A stretch of DNA of 8,858 bases from Pseudomonadota bacterium (lineage in GTDB: Bacteria; Pseudomonadota; Gammaproteobacteria; Burkholderiales; Burkholderiaceae_C). Made by a program: the position numbers and the translations under genes. The stretch is taken from assembly GCA_023436025.1 (NCBI GenBank), contig JAEZKX010000209.1, positions 1 through 8,858 on the forward strand, read 5' to 3'. Of the stretch, positions 6,743-8,858 are shown in pieces (position 1 is the first letter of the stretch; the number at the start of each line of letters is the position of its first letter). The notes under the pieces were generated by a model. The model saw only the letters and a program-made list of their open reading frames with translations. It was not told the origin of the DNA and did not search any database.

Positions 6743-8182
6743 TCAGGCGGCCTGCGGCATCGCGGGCGGCACCTCGGTGCGCACGGCCCGGCCGTTGGCC
6801 ACGGTCATCCAGGTGTTCCAGGCCATCACGCACATGCCGGCCAGGTACAGCACGCCGCCCAGGGTGCGGATGATGTAGAAGGGATAGGTCGCCTTGACCG
6901 ACTCGACGAAGGTGTAGGTGAGCGTGCCGTCGGGGTTGATCGCGCGCCACATCAGGCCCTGCATGACGCCGGCGATCCACATGGCGGCGATGTACAGCAC
7001 GATGCCCAGCGTGGCGACCCAGAAGTGCACCTCGATCGCCTTGGTGGAGTACATCTTGGTGCGGCCGAACAGGCGCGGGATCAGGTAGTAGAGCGAGCCC
7101 ATGGTGATCAGGCCGACCCATCCCAGGGCGCCGGCGTGCACGTGGCCCACGGTCCAATCGGTGTAGTGCGAAAGCGCGTTGACGGTCTTGATCGACATCA
7201 TCGGACCTTCGAAGGTGGCCATGCCGTAGAAGGACAGGGCCACGATCAGGAAGCGCAGCACCGGGTCGTCGCGCAGCTTGTGCCAGGCGCCCGACAGGGT
7301 CATCACGCCGTTGATCATCCCGCCCCAGCTGGGCGCCAGCAGGATCAGCGAGAACAGCATGCCGATGGATTGCGTCCAGTCGGGCAACGCGGTGTAGTGC
7401 AGGTGGTGCGGACCCGCCCACATGTAGGTGAAGATCAGCGCCCAGAAGTGGACGATGGACAGGCGGTAGCTGTAGACCGGCCGCTCGGCCTGCTTGGGGA
7501 TGAAGTAGTACATCATCCCGAGGAAGCCGGTGGTGAGGTAGAAGCCCACCGCGTTGTGGCCGTACCACCACTGCACCATCGCGTCCTGCACGCCGGCGTA
7601 GACCGAGTACGACTTCATCCAGCCCGCGGGGATGGCGGCGCTGTTGACCAGGTGCAGCAGCGCCACGGCGATGATGAAGGCGCCGAAGAACCAGTTGGCC
7701 ACGTAGATGTGGCGCGTCCTGCGCTTGCCGATGGTGCCGAAGAAGACGATGGCATAGGACACCCACACCGCGGTGATCAGGATGTCGATCGGCCATTCGA
7801 GCTCGGCGTATTCCTTGCCCGAGGTGTAGCCCAGGGGCAGCGAGATGGCCGCGGCGAGGATCACCGCCTGCCAGCCCCAGAAGGTGAAGCTGGCCAGCTT
7901 GGGCATGAACAGCGGCACCTGGCAGGTGCGCTGCACGACGTAGTAGCTGGTGGCGAACAGGCCGCAACCGCCGAAGGCGAAGATCACCGCGTTGGTGTGC
8001 AGCGGCCGCAGTCGCCCATAGGAAAGCCAGGGAATGCCGAAGTTGAGCTGGGGCCAGGTGAGCTGCGCCGCGATGAGAACACCGACGGCCATGCCCACCA
8101 CGCCCCACACCACGGCCATCAGGGAGAACTGCCGGATGACGCCGTCGTCATAGCGGGCAGGAGAGGCGGGGAGGTCGTTCAT
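6743..8182 (-). CDS. ccoN: CcoN: catalytic subunit I of cbb3-type cytochrome c oxidase
   Basis: A 479-residue heme-copper oxidase subunit with about 12 membrane helices that reduces O2 to water and pumps protons. The metal ligands are visible: His62 and His349 for low-spin heme b; His209, His259 and His260 for CuB; His347 for heme b3. Tyr253, in FTYMWAGPHHLHY, is the tyrosine cross-linked to a CuB histidine in the C-family, and Glu325 (FEGPMMS) is also conserved. All are offset by two from the numbering of Pseudomonas stutzeri CcoN. The ATG at 8182 starts MNDLPASPARYDDGVIRQFS; a longer frame to 8428 would run through the promoter and across ccoS and is rejected. AAGGTG lies just before the ATG. 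An FNR box at 8234-8247 points to induction at low oxygen. Confidence 0.98.
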   Translation of the reverse strand: MNDLPASPARYDDGVIRQFSLMAVVWGVVGMAVGVLIAAQLTWPQLNFGIPWLSYGRLRPLHTNAVIFAFGGCGLFATSYYVVQRTCQVPLFMPKLASFTFWGWQAVILAAAISLPLGYTSGKEYAELEWPIDILITAVWVSYAIVFFGTIGKRRTRHIYVANWFFGAFIIAVALLHLVNSAAIPAGWMKSYSVYAGVQDAMVQWWYGHNAVGFYLTTGFLGMMYYFIPKQAERPVYSYRLSIVHFWALIFTYMWAGPHHLHYTALPDWTQSIGMLFSLILLAPSWGGMINGVMTLSGAWHKLRDDPVLRFLIVALSFYGMATFEGPMMSIKTVNALSHYTDWTVGHVHAGALGWVGLITMGSLYYLIPRLFGRTKMYSTKAIEVHFWVATLGIVLYIAAMWIAGVMQGLMWRAINPDGTLTYTFVESVKATYPFYIIRTLGGVLYLAGMCVMAWNTWMTVANGRAVRTEVPPAMPQAA

Positions 8183-8205
8183 GGAGCACCTTTTCAGATG
8201 CATCC

Positions 8206-8211
8206 AGTGTC
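8206..8211 (-). promoter_or_regulatory. Possible -10 hexamer GACACT of the ccoN promoter
   Basis: GACACT lies 22 bases after the FNR box, the same spacing as at ccoG, but matches TATAAT at only three of six bases. The predicted start is near A8199, giving a leader of about 17 bases that contains the AAGGTG ribosome binding site. The weak hexamer fits a promoter that depends on its activator. Confidence 0.35.
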
Positions 8212-8233
8212 CCGTCGCGGCGCGCCAGGACCG

Positions 8234-8247
8234 TTGAGGTAAGTCAA
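8234..8247. promoter_or_regulatory. FNR box TTGAG-N4-GTCAA upstream of ccoN
   Basis: A 14-bp FNR-type site (minus strand TTGAC-TTAC-CTCAA) with one half site departing at a single base from its partner. Its centre is 58 bases before the ccoN ATG. It contains the ccoS stop codon (8244-8246), so the promoter is embedded in the end of the preceding gene. Fnr at 141-923 is the probable activator. Confidence 0.82.
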
Positions 8248-8381
8248 TCGTCGTGCAGGATGCGCTCGCCTTCCGCGTCGAGTGCGTCGAACTGGCCACG
8301 CCACACGGCCCAGGCGAGCGCGCCCAGGATGGCCAGGGCCAGCACCACCGACAGCGGAATGAGGAGGAAGAGGACGTCCAT
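8244..8381 (-). CDS. ccoS: CcoS: small membrane protein for cbb3 oxidase maturation
   Basis: A 45-residue protein with one N-terminal membrane helix (about residues 3-27) and the tail WRGQFDALDAEGERILHDD. The pattern of a helix, then a WxxxxGQFDDLExxxxRIL-like stretch, is the CcoS/FixS signature, and CcoS is known to be required for cofactor (CuB and b-type heme) insertion into CcoN. It starts at ATG 8381 with GAAGG a few bases upstream, 53 bases after the ccoI stop. Its TGA (8246-8244) lies inside the FNR box for ccoN. No terminator separates it from ccoN, so read-through from ccoI-ccoS into the structural operon is possible. Confidence 0.9.
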   Translation of the reverse strand: MDVLFLLIPLSVVLALAILGALAWAVWRGQFDALDAEGERILHDD

Positions 8382-8406
8382 CGGAAAGCCTTCGCGATTC
8401 GTTCGG

Positions 8407-8423
8407 GGGCAGCGGCGCTGCCC
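8407..8423. repeat. Short hairpin between ccoI and ccoS
   Basis: GGGCAGC and GCTGCCC form a perfect 7-bp stem with a 3-base loop in the 53-base gap between ccoI and ccoS. No T-run follows on the minus strand, so full termination is unlikely; it could mark an RNA processing or partial attenuation point. Confidence 0.4.
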
Positions 8424-8434
8424 GCCATGTTCTT

Positions 8435-8858
8435 TCAGTGGTCTCCGGTGCGCGCCAGCCGCGCCGCATTGAGCACCACCAGCAGCGAGCTCGCCGCCAT
8501 GCCCAGGCCCGCCAGCCAGGGCGGCATCAGGCCGGCCAGCGCCAGCGGCACGCAGACCGCGTTGTAGCTGGCGGCCCAGAGCAGGTTCTGCCGCACGATG
8601 CGCCGCGTGCGGCGCGCATGGGCCAGCAGCAGGGGCACGCGTTCGAGCTGGCCGCCGAGGATGACGACGTCGGCGCGGGCCTGCGCCACCGGCACGCCCT
8701 GGCCCATGGCGACGGAGAGATCGGCGCGCGCGAGCACCGGACCGTCGTTGAGGCCGTCGCCGACCATGGCGACGCGGTGGCCGGCCTGCTGCAGGCCTTC
8801 GACCTGGGCGAGCTTGTCTTCGGGCGTCTGGCCGCCGCGGGCGTCGCTGATGCCCACC
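8435..8858 (-). CDS. ccoI: CcoI (CopA2-type) Cu+-transporting P1B ATPase, C-terminal 140 residues
   Basis: Only the 3' end is in the window; the gene enters from the right edge. The visible part starts at the end of the P domain, with a PEDK motif and the hinge MVGDGLNDGPVLARADLSVAMG, which closes the catalytic domain of P-type ATPases. It then has two membrane helices carrying the YN (SYNAV) and MxxSS (MAASS) motifs that, together with an upstream CPC motif not visible here, define Cu+-specific P1B-1 pumps. In cbb3 gene clusters this is CcoI/FixI, a slow Cu+ exporter that supplies copper to CcoN from the cytoplasmic side; adjacency to ccoS and ccoN supports that over a detoxifying CopA. The C-terminal end at LARTGDH is intact. 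Confidence 0.92.
   Translation of the reverse strand, partial: VGISDARGGQTPEDKLAQVEGLQQAGHRVAMVGDGLNDGPVLARADLSVAMGQGVPVAQARADVVILGGQLERVPLLLAHARRTRRIVRQNLLWAASYNAVCVPLALAGLMPPWLAGLGMAASSLLVVLNAARLARTGDH

Noticed and set aside
6581..8242. Plus-strand open frame of 553 codons opposite ccoN and part of ccoO
   Set aside because: Antisense shadow of ccoN and ccoO in GC-rich DNA, with no recognisable domain.
8183..8428. Upstream extension of ccoN in the same frame
   Set aside because: It runs across ccoS in another frame and through the promoter. The family N terminus fits the ATG at 8182.

Overview
The window is a very GC-rich stretch (roughly 70% by eye) in which every supported gene lies on the minus strand. 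It carries a nearly complete locus for cbb3-type cytochrome c oxidase, the high-affinity terminal oxidase used at low oxygen. GC content, gene order and protein features suggest a betaproteobacterium, probably Burkholderiales and Comamonadaceae-like. That assignment is inference; no ribosomal marker is present.

In the direction of transcription (right to left) the layout has three blocks. (1) 8858-8244: the 3' end of a Cu+-transporting P-type ATPase (ccoI) and the small membrane protein gene ccoS, both for oxidase maturation. (2) 8182-5026: the structural operon ccoN-ccoO-ccoQ-ccoP. It is preceded by an FNR-type box at 8234-8247 that overlaps the ccoS stop codon, and followed by a strong intrinsic terminator at 4959-4991. 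(3) 4836-1: ccoG (4Fe-4S copper reductase), a short fixH, a soluble PAS histidine kinase, a NarL/FixJ-type response regulator, a stand-alone receiver-domain protein, an oxygen-sensing fnr, and the start of a TauE/SafE-family (COG2836) membrane protein gene that runs off the left end. A perfectly symmetric FNR box at 4874-4887 stands before ccoG, with a -10-like hexamer at class II spacing.

The genes fit together as one module. CcoN, CcoO, CcoQ and CcoP form the proton-pumping oxidase. CcoI, CcoG, CcoS and FixH supply and insert copper and help assembly. Fnr is the likely activator of both FNR-box promoters. Because fnr lies downstream of one of them, in the same direction and with mostly short gaps, positive feedback is plausible. 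The kinase, regulator and receiver genes between the maturation genes and fnr resemble the rhizobial FixL-FixJ-FixK layout, but the kinase PAS domain has Ser where FixL has its heme-binding His, so its signal is unknown.

The most noteworthy points are the predicted near-leaderless ccoG mRNA, the signalling module with its orphan receiver, and a 106-base gap (1331-1436) with a 16-bp palindrome and two copies of an odd palindrome that look like regulator sites. There is no gene-free stretch longer than about 190 bases. I saw no tRNA, rRNA, CRISPR array, insertion sequence or phage feature.
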